A stretch of DNA of 64,000 nt, taken from assembly GCA_910592205.1 (NCBI GenBank), contig CAJVPJ010000009.1, positions 30,976 through 94,975 on the forward strand, read 5' to 3'. Source of the stretch: Paraglomus occultum. Lineage: Eukaryota > Glomeromycota > Glomeromycetes > Paraglomerales > Paraglomeraceae. The notes beneath the pieces are model-generated. The model worked only from the letters and a program-made list of their open reading frames with translations, was not told the DNA's origin and ran no database searches. This document shows positions 11,337 to 24,965 of this stretch, in pieces (the first letter of the stretch is position 1; each line of letters begins with the position of its first letter). Made by a program: the position numbers and the translations under genes.

Positions 11337-14300
11337 GTAAGTCGGTCTGTTTACCCCATACTAATTTTTATCACATTTTACATCTCTCGTCTTAAATACA
11401 CTAATGAGAAATCTCACACTTATTCAAATAGTATCCTTTTTTCTTTTGTTTATTACAGGGAGACGTTTCCTCCAGCAGTGGCAAATGCTATAATTATGTC
11501 AGCAGTTTGAGTAATTTTTGGCATATAACCTGGCATTGGCACGTTTTATTCTATTTGGCAAAAATACATTAATTTTTTCTTCTTGCCGTTGTTTCCATTT
11601 GGATATTCTTTTACTTAATATAAAATTCAAGGTTTTGGGAAAAGTTTTCATATTTTCCAGTAAATTTTTTCTCCAATAAATTATTGTCTCAATTAATAAA
11701 CTTTTACCGCACTGTAAGGGCTTTCTTTCCTTAATTCAGAAATAAACCTGCTGATTAACTTGTGCATAAGTTACCAATTAATTCTGGACTCTAATTTTTT
11801 ATTAGATGCAATGAGGCATTCAATACTAATACCCAAACTTCCCAATTCTTTCACTGCAAATCTTCAGCTTCAAAAGCCGTGACCACGTAAATTATCACCT
11901 AGTATTAGTAGAGTGTTGTCATTTACAATATAAATATATTGTTTAGTACTTTGATAATAGTAAAATAAGTTTAAGTAATACTAATAATGTTTCTTATAAT
12001 TTTTCTATAACCAAAAAGAATTGTTATGGTAATTACACTGTGACATAAACGGCTGGGTTTCTGATGGCTGCTAAGCCATTAACTGTAGTCCTCCAAGACT
12101 TAGACTGGTTAGTTCAGTTTGAAAAGTTGATCTTTCCTTTCCTTAGTCAAAAAGTAAAGAAAAGCGGTTTGTTTCGTTAATGTTCCTGTTTGCAAGACAG
12201 TAAATTATTATTATTAAATTTTAAACTTTTCCCCAAAACATGAATTATATTTTGATCTACTACTACGGTATTAGTATATAATTTTTCATACCCATTAAAT
12301 GGTCCTAAATAATCTTCTTTGGTAAAAATCACGACAAACTTGTCGCAATCTTGATGAGCCTAAACCATACGCATTCAGCGTCCTAGTGAATTTCAATACG
12401 TAAACTTCATTCATGCTAATATTTGTTCGGCCAACAACCTGTTGTTACTATACGCTTGCATCGGAGAAAGTTATCTACGTATCTGACGTTAGAAATTAGT
12501 ATGAATAACGTTAATTATAAGATTGTTGCTATTATAGTCTTAATAAAAAATATCAAACGATAAGGTAAGCTGAGATGTTTATCGATTGCTTTCACTCACA
12601 TTATAATACATACTTGAACATTTTAAACGGTTCCTTAGCGTCATGAGATACTCTTTGAATATTATGGTGTACGATGTTACCAGCGTAGCTGAATTTCGCT
12701 GTCGAAAGCGATATAGAGACAATATGGACAGAGTTAATATGCAACGTGACGCGAAGCATCCTTATTCATTACTCGCATCGGTAGTGTTGACTTCCTGAAG
12801 GAGTTTGTCATTATTCATCGGAAAACTCAGATTATTGTCTCATGTAGGAACACGAGTCTGGTAAATACAAAAATATTAATCTAGAAGCCCATCATAAGCG
12901 ATGCGAAAGTATCCGCCATCGCCCACGTTTATAACTAACATCGATCCGAGTAATTTATTTGACGAGATGCTGAGTATTTTGTTTATACACTGTCATAAAT
13001 ATCTTCTCTGATGAAAGCTTTTGGCAAGAACATTGGAAAGCAAAGCCAATTAGTAGAAACGTCTATTTGTTATGTACCAACTGACCTTCAGCTAGTTCCA
13101 TATCGCCTGAGTAGTCAACGTTTGCATATACAGTGCCTGCGTAATTTGTGTCTGCGTAATCCAGCAATTGCTATTACTTTGGGTATACAGTACGAGTGCT
13201 TGTTCAGTAAGAGCTCGATTGAATGACTGAAGTCGTGCAGTCTTTGAATTTTTACTTAATGAGCCGAAGGAAACTTATACCGATAATCGCTTGTCATCTG
13301 TAGTTTCTCGGATAGCTACCAACAGTGAGTAGCAAAAACAATGGATTTTGAATGAACTAAGATCAATAGCATAGTTTAGATGGCATGTAACGAAACCAAG
13401 TCGGCGAACTAAATTCGTTATGAGGAATAGGACAACGTTAGCCAACGATCTTACAAAAATGAAGCTATGGTGGCGCTGTTGCATTTGCAAGAGTATGTAG
13501 CAAACGCGATGAAAGCCAGACACACAAAATTGACAAAAAAAAAGGTCACCGGTTTGTGACAAACAGAAAGGAATAGACGTTGATTATCTTTCTCTTTTGC
13601 CTTTTTTTTAGTAATTTCCGTAAACTATTAATTAATACAATAAATTCAACAATTGAAATCAGGTCAAAAAAGTTATATGCTATTGTTAGGTAATTGTTAG
13701 GAACATAAAGAAGTCAGATTATTCTTAGTAAATCTAAAGTATAAAGAGTAAAAACCTGAATCGACTAAATAATGAGAATTAAGCTACTGGTTCATTATGA
13801 ACAATCGTCTTTGAAACGATCGGTTTATTGGTTAACGCCTTTTGTTTTGAAGTTTTTGGATTAACAGACTCCTGACTCCTAGGCACAATTTTGTTTTTTG
13901 TTTGTCTTTTGTTACAGTCTGAAACACAGGATAAATCATCACAAGACGAAGGCAAAGCGGAATGTCAGAATGTTTTTGGTCTGATGATTGATACGACTCT
14001 TCTAATTTATTAAATGTGTAATGTAAACATTTGTCCATACCAACAAATGCATTAACGTTAACTTCTTCCGTTTATATAATCAAACATATTATATTATGAA
14101 TTATTTATTACACAACGTAAGGAATTGGTGTCTCGACTGTCCCGCTATAATTAATATAATCCAAGGCCCCCAAACCTTAAATTCTTTTGAACAATGTTTT
14201 ATGCATGGGTAATCCCGTATACTACAACTGTCCATATAAGGATTAATGCCAATGCAAATCCATCCAAATATGGATCATACGACGCTGTAGGAAATAAATG

Positions 14301-14847
14301 ATGCATATAATAATAATGCTAACAATCATCTTAGTATTATTCTTACGATCATAGTACGTATCTCGAGCTACACATTCGACTGCCACACAAAAACAGTCTG
14401 ACACTACCCAGTCCGGTGCAAGTACGCAACACATTGACACAAATTCACAACATGCTAACATCCATCTATTTACATACTATTCTCAGCGGTAGCGTCACCT
14501 CACGGATCATCCAACAATCATACAAACTAATAAGCATGTTTCAATATGCATATTGATTACATACAAATTACGTTAATTAATATTAACTATAAATGATTAT
14601 TCCGTCTCTCTTAGTATTGTTCTCACTGGCCACCTATCTCGTATCGCTGTTTCGTGTTCTACTTTTTGGGAAATGACCACTAAGATATGTGTAAGGTTTT
14701 TTTCATGCTTTTACACGCAATACATAGTAACAGATGACAAAAAATCTTAAACCGAAAAAAAGTTACAAATGAGGTAAAGCGAATATACAATCAGTGACAG
14801 ATATTCGGATTAGAAACAATATCTCTCTCATTTGCTGTGTATACTTT
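11337..14847. other. Intergenic, 3.5 kb without supported gene
   Basis: AT-rich, low-information DNA. A CCGCACTGTAA word at about 11707-11717 resembles the right tip of the preceding Tc1-like element and may be the end of another relic, but no partner tip was found. The small frames at 13011-13226 and 13275-13562 have no domain support. Confidence 0.5.
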
Positions 14848-14884
14848 GCAACAACACAACAACGTCAACAACAACAACAACAGC

Positions 14885-14920
<36 letters not shown>
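14848..14920 (+). repeat. (CAA)n microsatellite
   Basis: A run of CAA triplets with one CAG interruption, flanked by imperfect units. Frames crossing it encode poly-Q or poly-N only because of the repeat; their flanks show no coding signal. Confidence 0.95.
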
Positions 14921-15518
14921 ATAATAACAACCCCATCTGTCAGTACCCGTCCACCCACAACAAAGGCCCCGTTCTTACACAATAAAAATTGTGTCTCCGT
15001 TCATCGCCTTTTACAATGTAATCGCGAATGTATGCTACAAATCATGATAAGATGTGACTTGGCAATTATACTCTTGTTGAACGTACGCTTTACCTGTATT
15101 CTATGTAAAGATTGTGAGATACCTTATGACAAAGAAGACGCCTGTGCGTTTACAAGGAACGGTCTGGGTAATGCGTGTGATTAAATTTTTACGCATAAAG
15201 ATCTGTTATGCAAGATAAGCATCTCATTTAACCGACGAGAACAAGGTTTCTCCTTCCGGCACCAATAATTGCATTCCTTGTTGAGACAACAATCCACTTC
15301 AAGAGTCATTTGTTTAATTGCAAATTTGTTAAATTGGTAACATTTTTTTTTTCATTTCCCTACCGATCAACCCAGTGCAAAGATGGACTAGTATTGTTTT
15401 CGCTTATTGGTAAGCAAAAGGATAAAGAGTAATTCACACAAATACAATTATTGGAAAACTTGTACGCGATGGGTAGATCAATGAAAACTAGCAAGGAATG
15501 GGGGGAGGGAAATGAAAT
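14921..15518. other. Intergenic, nothing recognised
   Basis: No gene, RNA or repeat is supported between the CAA microsatellite and the following G-rich duplication. Confidence 0.5.
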
Positions 15519-15650
15519 CGGGGGGTGTGGGATGTGAATGGGGAGTGGGGAGTGGATGAGGAGAGTCAAATAGGAACGGAACGGGGGGTGTGGGATGTGA
15601 ATGGGGAGTGGGGAGTGGATGAGGAGGGTCAAATAGGAACGGAACGGGGA
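15519..15650 (+). repeat. Tandem duplication of a 63-bp G-rich unit
   Basis: The unit starting CGGGGGGTGTGGGATGTGAA at 15519 is repeated at 15582 with one mismatch in the aligned part (GAGAGTC versus GAGGGTC). A few bases of a third copy follow (CGGGGAGTGTG). The strand is strongly purine-biased, with several runs of three or more Gs. Confidence 0.9.
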
Positions 15651-17697
15651 GTGTGTCTACAGTTAAATTTGTTGCTTAGGTAATAACGAATATAGATTGC
15701 ACATAATTTTTTTGAACGAGATTATGATTGCTTATTGTAGGGGTCGGCAATTCCTTGAGTGTCCAAGTTTTTTTTTTTGACCCTATGACAAACAATTCTT
15801 AACCTGCTTCTCTTCTCTCTTCTTTATTCTGAATTGCATGAGAAGTTTTCCTAATCGAAAAGAGTGAACAATCACTGTCTACCTAAATTTCCTTGTTAAT
15901 TTATCAAATTAGTCAAACAAGACATATGTGCATCGTATAGCATTGTGTAGTATCAGGCATATCCGCATATATGCATGCAAGTTCTATTTCATTGTGTTAA
16001 TGGGATTTCTTTATTATGGGTAATAGAATAAGATAAAGATTCGGATGTTGACGTGAAGCATGAAAGTGCAGAATGGATATTATGAAGGGAATGGTTGAAA
16101 CAAAGGAGGTGGGAAAAGTGATCAGATGGGTAGTATTTTTTTCAATGGCTATTAATTAACACAAGAGGTTAGAACTTTTTGATTTTTAGTCGCTTTTTAG
16201 TTAGCCGTGTACTTTATTCAATGACGACTTGACAGTTCTTTATTGGCTCATAGTCCATTTAGAAAAGCAAGATATTATCCCTATTGATGGTAAATCGGGT
16301 TGTGGAGAAACTGTCAATCACTCCGGGGAGGAGGGGGGGGAGGGGCATATTACAAAATGAACACTGTTACATCAAAGATTATTTGGACATTGTATCCTGA
16401 TCGCTCCGCAGCATACAATCAACCCCCGCTCTTATTCATATCTTGCCATTATATGCACATGTATGCATTCTTACATTTCATCGGTCAGTCCATTTTCTCC
16501 CCCGATAACTAAAATGAGCAATAAGTGTAGTCTGGAGGCAAGCCTTTACAATCATGGTAAACAAAGCGCACTGACCCAGGCCACGAGGTCTTTCTATCGG
16601 GCGTTTAACCTATTATCCATAGTAAATTCTCCGCAGATATGTGTGAATTTAGAAATCGAGGATAGGGGGGGAGGAAAAGAGGGGGAGGGATTTTTGACAG
16701 TAGAACGGATTAATACAAATATATTAATAATGAAATATGTAATATATATAATGTAATATATATAATGTAATAGATGATAAGATTATTCAATATATCCGAT
16801 ATACAATTATATACAATGATATACAATGATATACATACAACGTACTTCATGAACTATATTTAAACATATTCTATTGTCAACATCTTGTTATTCAGTGCTA
16901 AATCCGTTACAATCACAAGTTGTCATTATGGAATGGCTTTGTCACATTATTCAAATGTATTATTTGTATGACAATGACGTAGATGGAAATCGGATTGGAG
17001 ATGGCCGAGCGATTTTCTTGGGATGGCTTAATGACACTGATTCGGGAAATAATGGTCCATTGTTGTGATAGCTGAAGCAGACCGTGATGATGATGATGAT
17101 TTCAGTATGAGCACAGTGAAAAAAGCGTGGGCGTCTGTTATGACGCCAAGTTGGCTTAATTTGTAATGAATGATTGGATAATGGTAAGTATATTTTTAGA
17201 TATACATATGTCAGTGCCCATTGTGAATGTTGGAAGAGGGAAAAAAATAAGCTCAATGGTACAGAATTTATTTAGTGGGGGTGGGGGGGGCTGAACGTGA
17301 ATGCACCTTTTTTGAGAGTGTGGGTTTGGCGTATATAATTGCTTAGTCAGAATGGATGCTGAATAAAAATATGCCTTGTGTGCATTGTGAAGAGATAACA
17401 TTAATATGACATAATTAGTAGTTTAGTTAATAATCGCAGCATTTGTTATATTATGCGTTTACAGTACATGCTATTACTCCATTTGTTCGATATCATGATA
17501 AATAACCCCTTATTATCACGTGATACATGTTGTAAATGTTATCACTTTAATTCCGAAAATCGGCGATTGCATACAGAAAAAGATAATCATTTTCTTGTCA
17601 GGGAATTCTTGGGTGATGTAATAAATTCCACAGTTGATTATTAATATGCGAGTAGATCTTTAATCGATCTGATAGTCTACCACTGCTATATTACATT

Positions 17698-17835
17698 AAT
17701 CACCACTACTACTACCCACTACCCACTGCCACTACTGCCACTGCCACTGCCACTACCACTGCCACTACCACTACTGCCACTACTACTACCCACTGCCACT
17801 ACCATTACTATTGTCCACTGCCCACTACCACTGCT
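17698..17835 (+). repeat. CCACTA/CCACTG compound microsatellite
   Basis: About 135 bases of imperfect CCACTA and CCACTG hexamers mixed with ACT triplets. Not coding. Confidence 0.9.
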
Positions 17836-19663
17836 ACGCACAGCCACTAATACTATTGAGAGATCTATTATTATACTCAATTATATTGGTATCACCCCTA
17901 AACTCGAATATTGTGTCTTTCATTCTTAATCTCATTCTTGAATTCCCATGTATAGTATTGTCAAGTCAATTCCGCATTCGTGTAATACGCATACAACGAT
18001 TGACATCACTGTTAACACAATTAGCCTCATATCGCTTTGTCATTAACATTATGTCATTACCCTAATTCGTCAGTTTTAACATCTCAAGTTTCCCGCCCAT
18101 TTTGCCAAATAAAGTTTACAAAACTGACAAAAATAGATAACTGAATAGTAAATGTTAATTATGTGGCAATGACGAGAATAAATAGAGGAGGGGGGGGTGG
18201 TGAAAAGGGCTAAGAATCATCTCCGAGTGTGCTATTGTGAGTTGGGCCAGTGAGGGCCGTGTGCGCAATAAGCCGTATAGAAGGAAATTGGGCTGGCCAT
18301 TTACGGTGTTAAAAAAAGCTGATGTCGGTACAACTCGAGATTATTAACGAGCGGATCGAACGTTCTTGTTAGATGTGTTAATAAAGTCTTGTTTCTATAT
18401 GGAGTTAATTACAAATGGTGAACCGAAATCATGTGCACGCCATTGGTAAGATTAGATAGGGTTATGGTTGTTTATTCGTTATATGATTGATATTTTATGT
18501 GACATGTGATGGGTATAAAACTCGTGTGGGTAGTATTATTACTATTATTGTTGCTGTTATTATTAAAATGGGGGCCACTAAATAACCCAGCATGATTTAT
18601 TACCTATTTCTAGCCAACCCCAGTGATTGACCTCATGTGTATGCTATTAATAATAACTGTTCTACATCAACATAGGTTCCGTTCCGACGTTGCCTAACCA
18701 AATTGCAAACATTACCTAAAAACCATTATATATTTATCATTTTGTGCTCAAATAACTTTTTCCCGTGTGTTACACGATAACTATATGCGACATTACTGCG
18801 TTAGCGGTTAATTCGTTGCGGACGTGTATAACAAACCATCCAAAAGCAGAGTAAATGACCAGTCCGAAAAGCCAACCATCATTGTTATCTCGAGCGCAGA
18901 ACAATGGTCATAGGGTCAATTAGATGTCCCCATTCAGAGATTGATAAGGAACAATTTGAAATGTGAATGACGAAAAGATATAACTATTAACCGAAACAGA
19001 TAAAAATAAAAAGAGTTTTTTATTGGAAATATTTATAGCTATGTGATTACAGTGTAGTCATTAAATGCGTGTTGGAGCGTCCAATCTGTAGAGTTTGAGC
19101 TTAATTCCGTATGGTCGTATATTGATTGGTTTTTCATAGACAAATCGTATCACCTTCATAGCCAACTTTTTTCAAACCATATATTTTTTCCTTCCCTCCG
19201 TCCCCCCCTCCTCCCACCACCACCACTACTGATGGACAAAGCAAGTCGAGACAAAGGGTTTTCTTTTACATCGCGAGAGGGGGGACAAAAAAAAAGTTCC
19301 CAACAACAATCTCATCAAAACGCCTGCGATTGACATGGCTATCATATATTACTCCTTATCACACCACCATTGTCCTTCCTAAAGTATTCATCTGGCATAT
19401 GTATATTCCCCCGGCATATGTACATTCCCCCATTCCACTATGACAATACCCATTTCAAACCCGTCATTATTGTTTATTTTATTACTAATAACATGCAAAT
19501 AGAATCAACCCCGAATTGACGTTCGAAGAACTCTTCATATTAATAAATGCATTTCTTTTAATGTGTATATGAGAATTAATCATGTGGTATTTTTTTGTCG
19601 CAACGAGTTAATTATACACGGATCATCAATGGCGTGTATATGTATATGAGTGTTGCGTGATTG

Positions 19664-19704
19664 ATGGTTGTATGGTTGTATGGTTGTATGGTTGTATGGT
19701 TGTA
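19664..19704 (+). repeat. 8-bp tandem repeat (TTGTATGG)n
   Basis: About five perfect copies of an octamer, TTGTATGG, end to end. Confidence 0.9.
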
Positions 19705-20095
19705 ATGGAAGAGATTATGCTTCTAGGAACAATCGTTCATATTACATTGATATTTGTGTAATAATACATTAATTATGACAAGAACATGATTCTCTTGCAC
19801 TTGGAATTCCAATCTCTTGACCGGTTCCCCCAATACGAATCGCAGAAAACACGGACGATCTACGGCTGTAATAAGTCACTGTTAACCGATGCTGTGTATC
19901 ACTGTTAATATTGATGTGGGGAAATGCCGTGTGATTCATTGATAAGAATGATATACTAACAGGTAGCGGCAGTAGCATATGGTGATGAAACGATGTGAAA
20001 GTATTTCCATATGATTCATACCATAAACAATATAATTATGTAGTTTAGCTTTACTTTATTTATTTATGTTACTTATGTCATGTATATATACATGG

Positions 20096-20097
<2 letters not shown>

Positions 20098-20134
<37 letters not shown>

Positions 20135-20136
20135 TG
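20098..20136 (+). repeat. (TTTA)n microsatellite
   Basis: About nine to ten TTTA tetramers, with variants on both sides. Confidence 0.95.
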
Positions 20137-23076
20137 TATTTATATTAGATTACATCTGACAGAAATACCGTTATCTCTAGGCATCGATGATCATCCATTA
20201 TCCTATTGTTGTCTGATGTTAATCCCCAGTTGAAAAAGAGGCTAATTTGTACTTTTTAGGCAGTCAACGAAATGTCTAAATGATTTTAACAATAGATAGT
20301 ATGTTGTGTATCAATACAGATCAATTATTTATTATTTATTCTATGGGGTACTGACTATTAATAGTAAATTAATATATATCATGTCACCAATACATATAGT
20401 ACAAATTACAGCGTATCATCCGTTATTATACGCCTGTACTATATTATTTATGTAGTTTATATTAACACTGCATATCTTTATACTATTCACATTGTATCTC
20501 ATTGCCCATTTACGCTATTAATTGTTCACTTTTCGGCTATTGTCGAAAGGCTTCTTATAAACTAATTACTTTATATAGTGTTTAAGATTGGTCAATTCAC
20601 TGCGTAAGCCACACAAAAGCATGTCTTTCGAAACATCGAAGCATAAAATAAGAATATTTCTTGTTGCATTTAAACATATCGGTTAAAGATGATCACATAT
20701 AAATAACTATTAAAGTAATTTTTATTGCATGAAACCAATGTCTGGCTTTTTCTATTGTTTTCGGCTGATCCGCAGCAGAAAATCAACAACAACCGTTCAT
20801 TGTTATTGTGTGGGGTAAAAAAAATTTTAAGATAAAACAAAAACACTATGGGTTGGCGATAGATTATTGGAGTATTGGAGCATTGGAGCATTATGAGTTT
20901 GTGACAACTAAATAGCGTCTTGTCTCATTTATCGATAAGTGGCTTTCATTGACTAAAGAGTCAAATGGCGGGAAAAAAAAGTGGTCATTTATAATTAATA
21001 TACGCTATTAGATTAGTTGATTTTTTAGGCAATAACTAATACCATACCGTTAGCTTAGCTTAGCTTTCCCCCATCTCATAAACAATGTCCCTCAGCGTAT
21101 TATGCATGTAGTCTGTGCTTTTTTTTTTTCTTTTTTGCCCGCTTGCTGGAAAACAATCGCAAACTGTTTACTATGATAGTAAACAAGAACAATCGGACGC
21201 AGTAAGCGAACAATTGTACGGGTCAGTTGAGAACATCAAATCATTGTGACTTTTCGGGTTTCTGCGACGTTGTGTTGCTATTGTCGCAACTCTATGATTT
21301 TCCGATGTGACATCTCGGATACTATCGACATAACACCGGACCTATAACGGGCTATCTTTAATGACTATCACGTGATTCGTATTGTTTTGAATAACAAGGG
21401 TAGGGGAAAAAAAAAAAAAGGACAATGACGACAAGAGACAAATTCGGGTCGAACGAAATGTAAAAAAAATAAGGCTGTGAAGCATTTATGCCAACGTTAA
21501 TACAAACAAACGCATCGAAATGTAACAGTTCATTCGTAATAGCGTCCATTGATTTGTGAATTAGGGTAAGGACAGTTATTTATTTATCGAACGATGACGT
21601 AGAATGAAAAATGGTAACAAAGCTTTATAAAGATGGTTTGTCTTTGTTATCTAAATTACATGTAGATTACTACAAGTCAATAAATAAATGAAAGAAAGAA
21701 ATGCAACGTGGCTGTTGCAGTCATGTATAATTGCAGCTAATAAAGATCTGTGGCTATTGATATCTATATACATATTGATTCTGCCATAACCGATGGGCCA
21801 CGTCTCCAAAGGCGTGGGCTGAATGTGATGTGTAATTAAATATATGTCATTGAAATATGACTGACGTATTATTATCGAATCATCATACAGCTTCTATTAC
21901 AACGAGATGATAATATTAATTGTTGTGGTATACGTAATGTAATGCAATCGTACTGTAGCTGCTGTATATCCGTTTTTACCCACACTATGATTGATTCGGG
22001 CATTGACAATAGCGACGAACAGGCTGCGAAGACGATCGGTTGAATAATTACGACGATTAGACAATGTCTATTATACAGTACCGTAAATGTGATATTTAAT
22101 GATAAAGCACCATTACTATCATTTTGTCGATATCGTCTACCAGCATAATTGGTTATTTGTTCTTTTGATATGCATTGTGTATCGACCAAGCCGTTACCTC
22201 ATGTTTGCCATAGAACCAGCGATTATTTTAAAATATCACATATATACAAATAGAATTAAGATATAGGATTTCTGACGATAATGTGACTATATTGTTATAC
22301 ATTGTTATCGTTACTGTGCGCATATGGTATTGTGTATGCCTTGCTTGATATTGTTGAATAATATGTCATAGTGTTGTATATTAGGGGGTAATTTATTTTG
22401 GGGGTGAGGGGGTTCGCAAACTTGAACAAACTTGGGGGGGTATTCTGAGGAAAGATCGTCAAAATAATTATACAACTACTATATAATGGACTTTTTATAC
22501 AGTTTATACTAAGACCGCACTCAATTCGAATATCCCCATTGTTTGGTCGATTTATAAATACCGCCAGTCTGCCCACACATTTCGGTCAAGACTTCGAATC
22601 AATATCATAAAAAAAAAAAAAGAAGAAAGAAAGGACAACAAACAAGACTTATTGTTCTTACTATCATCTCTACACATTATACCCATCACTGCTCGGTCAA
22701 ACTTATCGGTATATTACGCTCAAACTCAAACGTATGTTAACAAGCAACTCGCAAGAGTTGACTTGCAATTCTTATTAATATTCCGCAGTCGGTATTACAA
22801 TAAACGATAACAATAATACTTATCTGTATATATATTTATACTACAAAATTTTATATATAATCCACAGTCATAAACGTTTCTGATCCGCAACAAATCAATC
22901 GATATCCTAACGATATTATCCCAAAGATCTTCCCGGATATATATATTCTCTCCATTTATATCACATATCACGAAGAGACATTGAACATCCCCACACCACG
23001 ACAAACACGACAATAAATAATCTAATCCTTCTAAACAAAAACATCCCTTTTTTTAATCTAAACACCATCACTAAAA

Positions 23077-23640
23077 ATGAAATCGCGCACGCCAACAAAA
23101 CGCGCCTTGGCCGAGTCACAAACAAACTCTGCTCTCCTTCATCCACATAATCAATATCAATCTCATCCTTCTCCTCCTCACTCTACATTCGGCTATCAAC
23201 CGATATTGTCCACCGCCTCTCCGCCTTCCGACGGCATCAATTCTCAACTCTCTCAACGTTCAACGAAACGCCGTCGGAACAGAGACACTCCGCCTAGACC
23301 CTTGAACTCTTTCATGATATATCGCAGAGATTTTCAACAAAAAATCAAAGAACAGCATCCAAACATACTCTTATCCGAACTGTCAAGAATCAGCAAGAGT
23401 GCAGCAGCTCGATGGGCGAACGAGCCACAATCTGTCAAACAACAATATGCCGAAAAGGCAAAACGAGAGAAGGAGTTACACATGAAGATGTATCCAAACT
23501 ACGTATATTGTCCGCGTAGGCCATCAAGAAGCAAGCAGAGAAAGAAGTCGACTAGCGAGGGAAGCTCCGAGAAAATGTCTCTGGATTTCTTATTGAACAC
23601 CGAGACTCATCATACATTCAGACAATACACTCCAGTATAA
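23077..23640 (+). CDS. MATA_HMG-type HMG-box transcription factor
   Basis: An intronless gene for a 187-residue nuclear DNA-binding protein. Residues 1-62 are low-complexity and S/P/Q-rich. A basic patch (TKRRRNRD, 63-70) precedes the HMG box at about 73-145, which opens PRPLNSFMIYRRDFQQKI and continues with LSELSRISKSAAARWANEP and a third helix ending EKELHMKMYPNYVY. This is the layout of fungal mating-type-like MATA_HMG proteins, which are expanded in Rhizophagus. A second basic segment (RRPSRSKQRKK, 147-157) is a likely nuclear signal, and the tail is short. The gene stands alone, with over 7 kb of gene-free DNA upstream and over 5 kb downstream. The domain is certain; a role in mating identity is not shown. 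Confidence 0.93.
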   Translation: MKSRTPTKRALAESQTNSALLHPHNQYQSHPSPPHSTFGYQPILSTASPPSDGINSQLSQRSTKRRRNRDTPPRPLNSFMIYRRDFQQKIKEQHPNILLSELSRISKSAAARWANEPQSVKQQYAEKAKREKELHMKMYPNYVYCPRRPSRSKQRKKSTSEGSSEKMSLDFLLNTETHHTFRQYTPV

Positions 23641-24782
23641 CTATACAACCTAATCAAATCAATGGCGAAGAAATAATTGCTTGGCGGGCGAGAGAGTTTT
23701 TTCGGGAGAGGGGAAAAAGCAAAGAGTGGGGGAGACATAATTTATCTATTACCGTTAATGCACAAACCTATATACTCAGTATTAAAAATCTTATTTGCTC
23801 TCAGTTTTTATCTTATTATTTTACTTTGCGGGAAAGGGATAGAGATCAAGTATGACGAGAGTCAGAGTCGGTTTGATGAGCAGATTTGGATCTTGCTCAT
23901 TTTCGAACTTTTTCTCCCAACTTGTTACTTGGTCTTTAACTTTTTCTGTTAGGGATATAAAATCCAATACATTTGTAAATTTTTGCATACTTTTATTACA
24001 TAATGCTTTACTCTTTTTTTTTTTATATTCTTTTCATGTACGGGCTTATTTGATTCTTTGGGAGAATATGATTTGCTCATACACTATACTTGACATTCCA
24101 ACACGCACACATTAAGCTTCCCACTTGGGCTCTATTGCGCTCGAGTTTCCTTTTTCTTTTTCTTTTTTTCTCCTCTAGTCTTGGTTTTTTATTTTAAGTT
24201 TCTTCTTTTCTTATTTCTTTTTCGCTTGCTGTTTCTTTGCTTCAAACTTTTCTGTACAGACAATTTGCCACCTTTTCTTCTTATTGTAAGTATTTTCTGT
24301 TATTATTTGTTTCAAATTGATTCAGCAGTTTTGTGAGCAAATATGAGTTAATGTAATTCCAACTGAATGTTGATTCGATCGTAAATAAAAAAAAAAGCAA
24401 ACATATTTGAAAACATCAAATCATATTCGAGTTGAACGAGTACAATCAATAACTGATGCTGCGAGAAAAAGATAGTATACATTTTTGTTATGCATACATT
24501 GATATTATACAATAGCGATCATTTGTATAAGTCTGCAGCAATGTTCGTTATGTTTTCCTCTCATTCTCTTGTTCCATGATGTTTGCCAGGGTCACCTACG
24601 AGTATGGCTGCTTCGTAAAACCAACCACTATGCGAGAAATAAACAGATTCCACTGTATGCTATGCTACTGGTGATTTATGCGCAAAGTGCTTAGTAACTG
24701 CCGAAGCTAAATTCCGGATCGCTCATTCGGCTTATGCATCTGCCAGCCACACTGATAATATGATAGGCCGCAGCGAATACGA

Positions 24783-24965
24783 AAGAACAATAAGCAACAA
24801 TAACATACAATAAGATACAGTAACATACAGTCACATAACATACAATAAGATACAGTAACATACAGTAACATAACATAACATACAATAACATAACATAACA
24901 TACAATAACATGCAGTAAAAGTAACATAACACATAACATAACATAATATAACATAACATAACGTA
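24783..24965 (+). repeat. ACATA/ATAAC low-complexity tandem array
   Basis: About 180 bases built from imperfect ACATAAC, ACATACA and AGTAACAT units. Minus-strand frames through it encode runs of C, Y, V, M and L that are artefacts of the repeat. Confidence 0.9.

Larger units (their letters stand above)
15651..23076. other. 7.4-kb non-coding tract upstream of the HMG gene
   Basis: I found no exon-like sequence in either strand. The tract holds many simple repeats, poly-G and purine runs (for example 16324-16343, 17277-17290, 18187-18199) and numerous ATTGT/ACAAT words. The last about 140 bases before 23077 are T-poor and AC-rich, like a transcribed leader. It could hold cis-regulatory sequence, an unannotated long non-coding RNA, or simply expanded intergenic DNA. 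Confidence 0.5.

Noticed and set aside
11560-11717. Second Tc1-like element ending at CCGCACTGTAA
   Set aside because: Only one tip-like word is seen; no partner tip or transposase was found.
14791-15184. Open frames with poly-Q, poly-N or poly-L around 14.85 kb
   Set aside because: They exist only because a CAA microsatellite is stop-free in all frames. The flanks show no coding signal.
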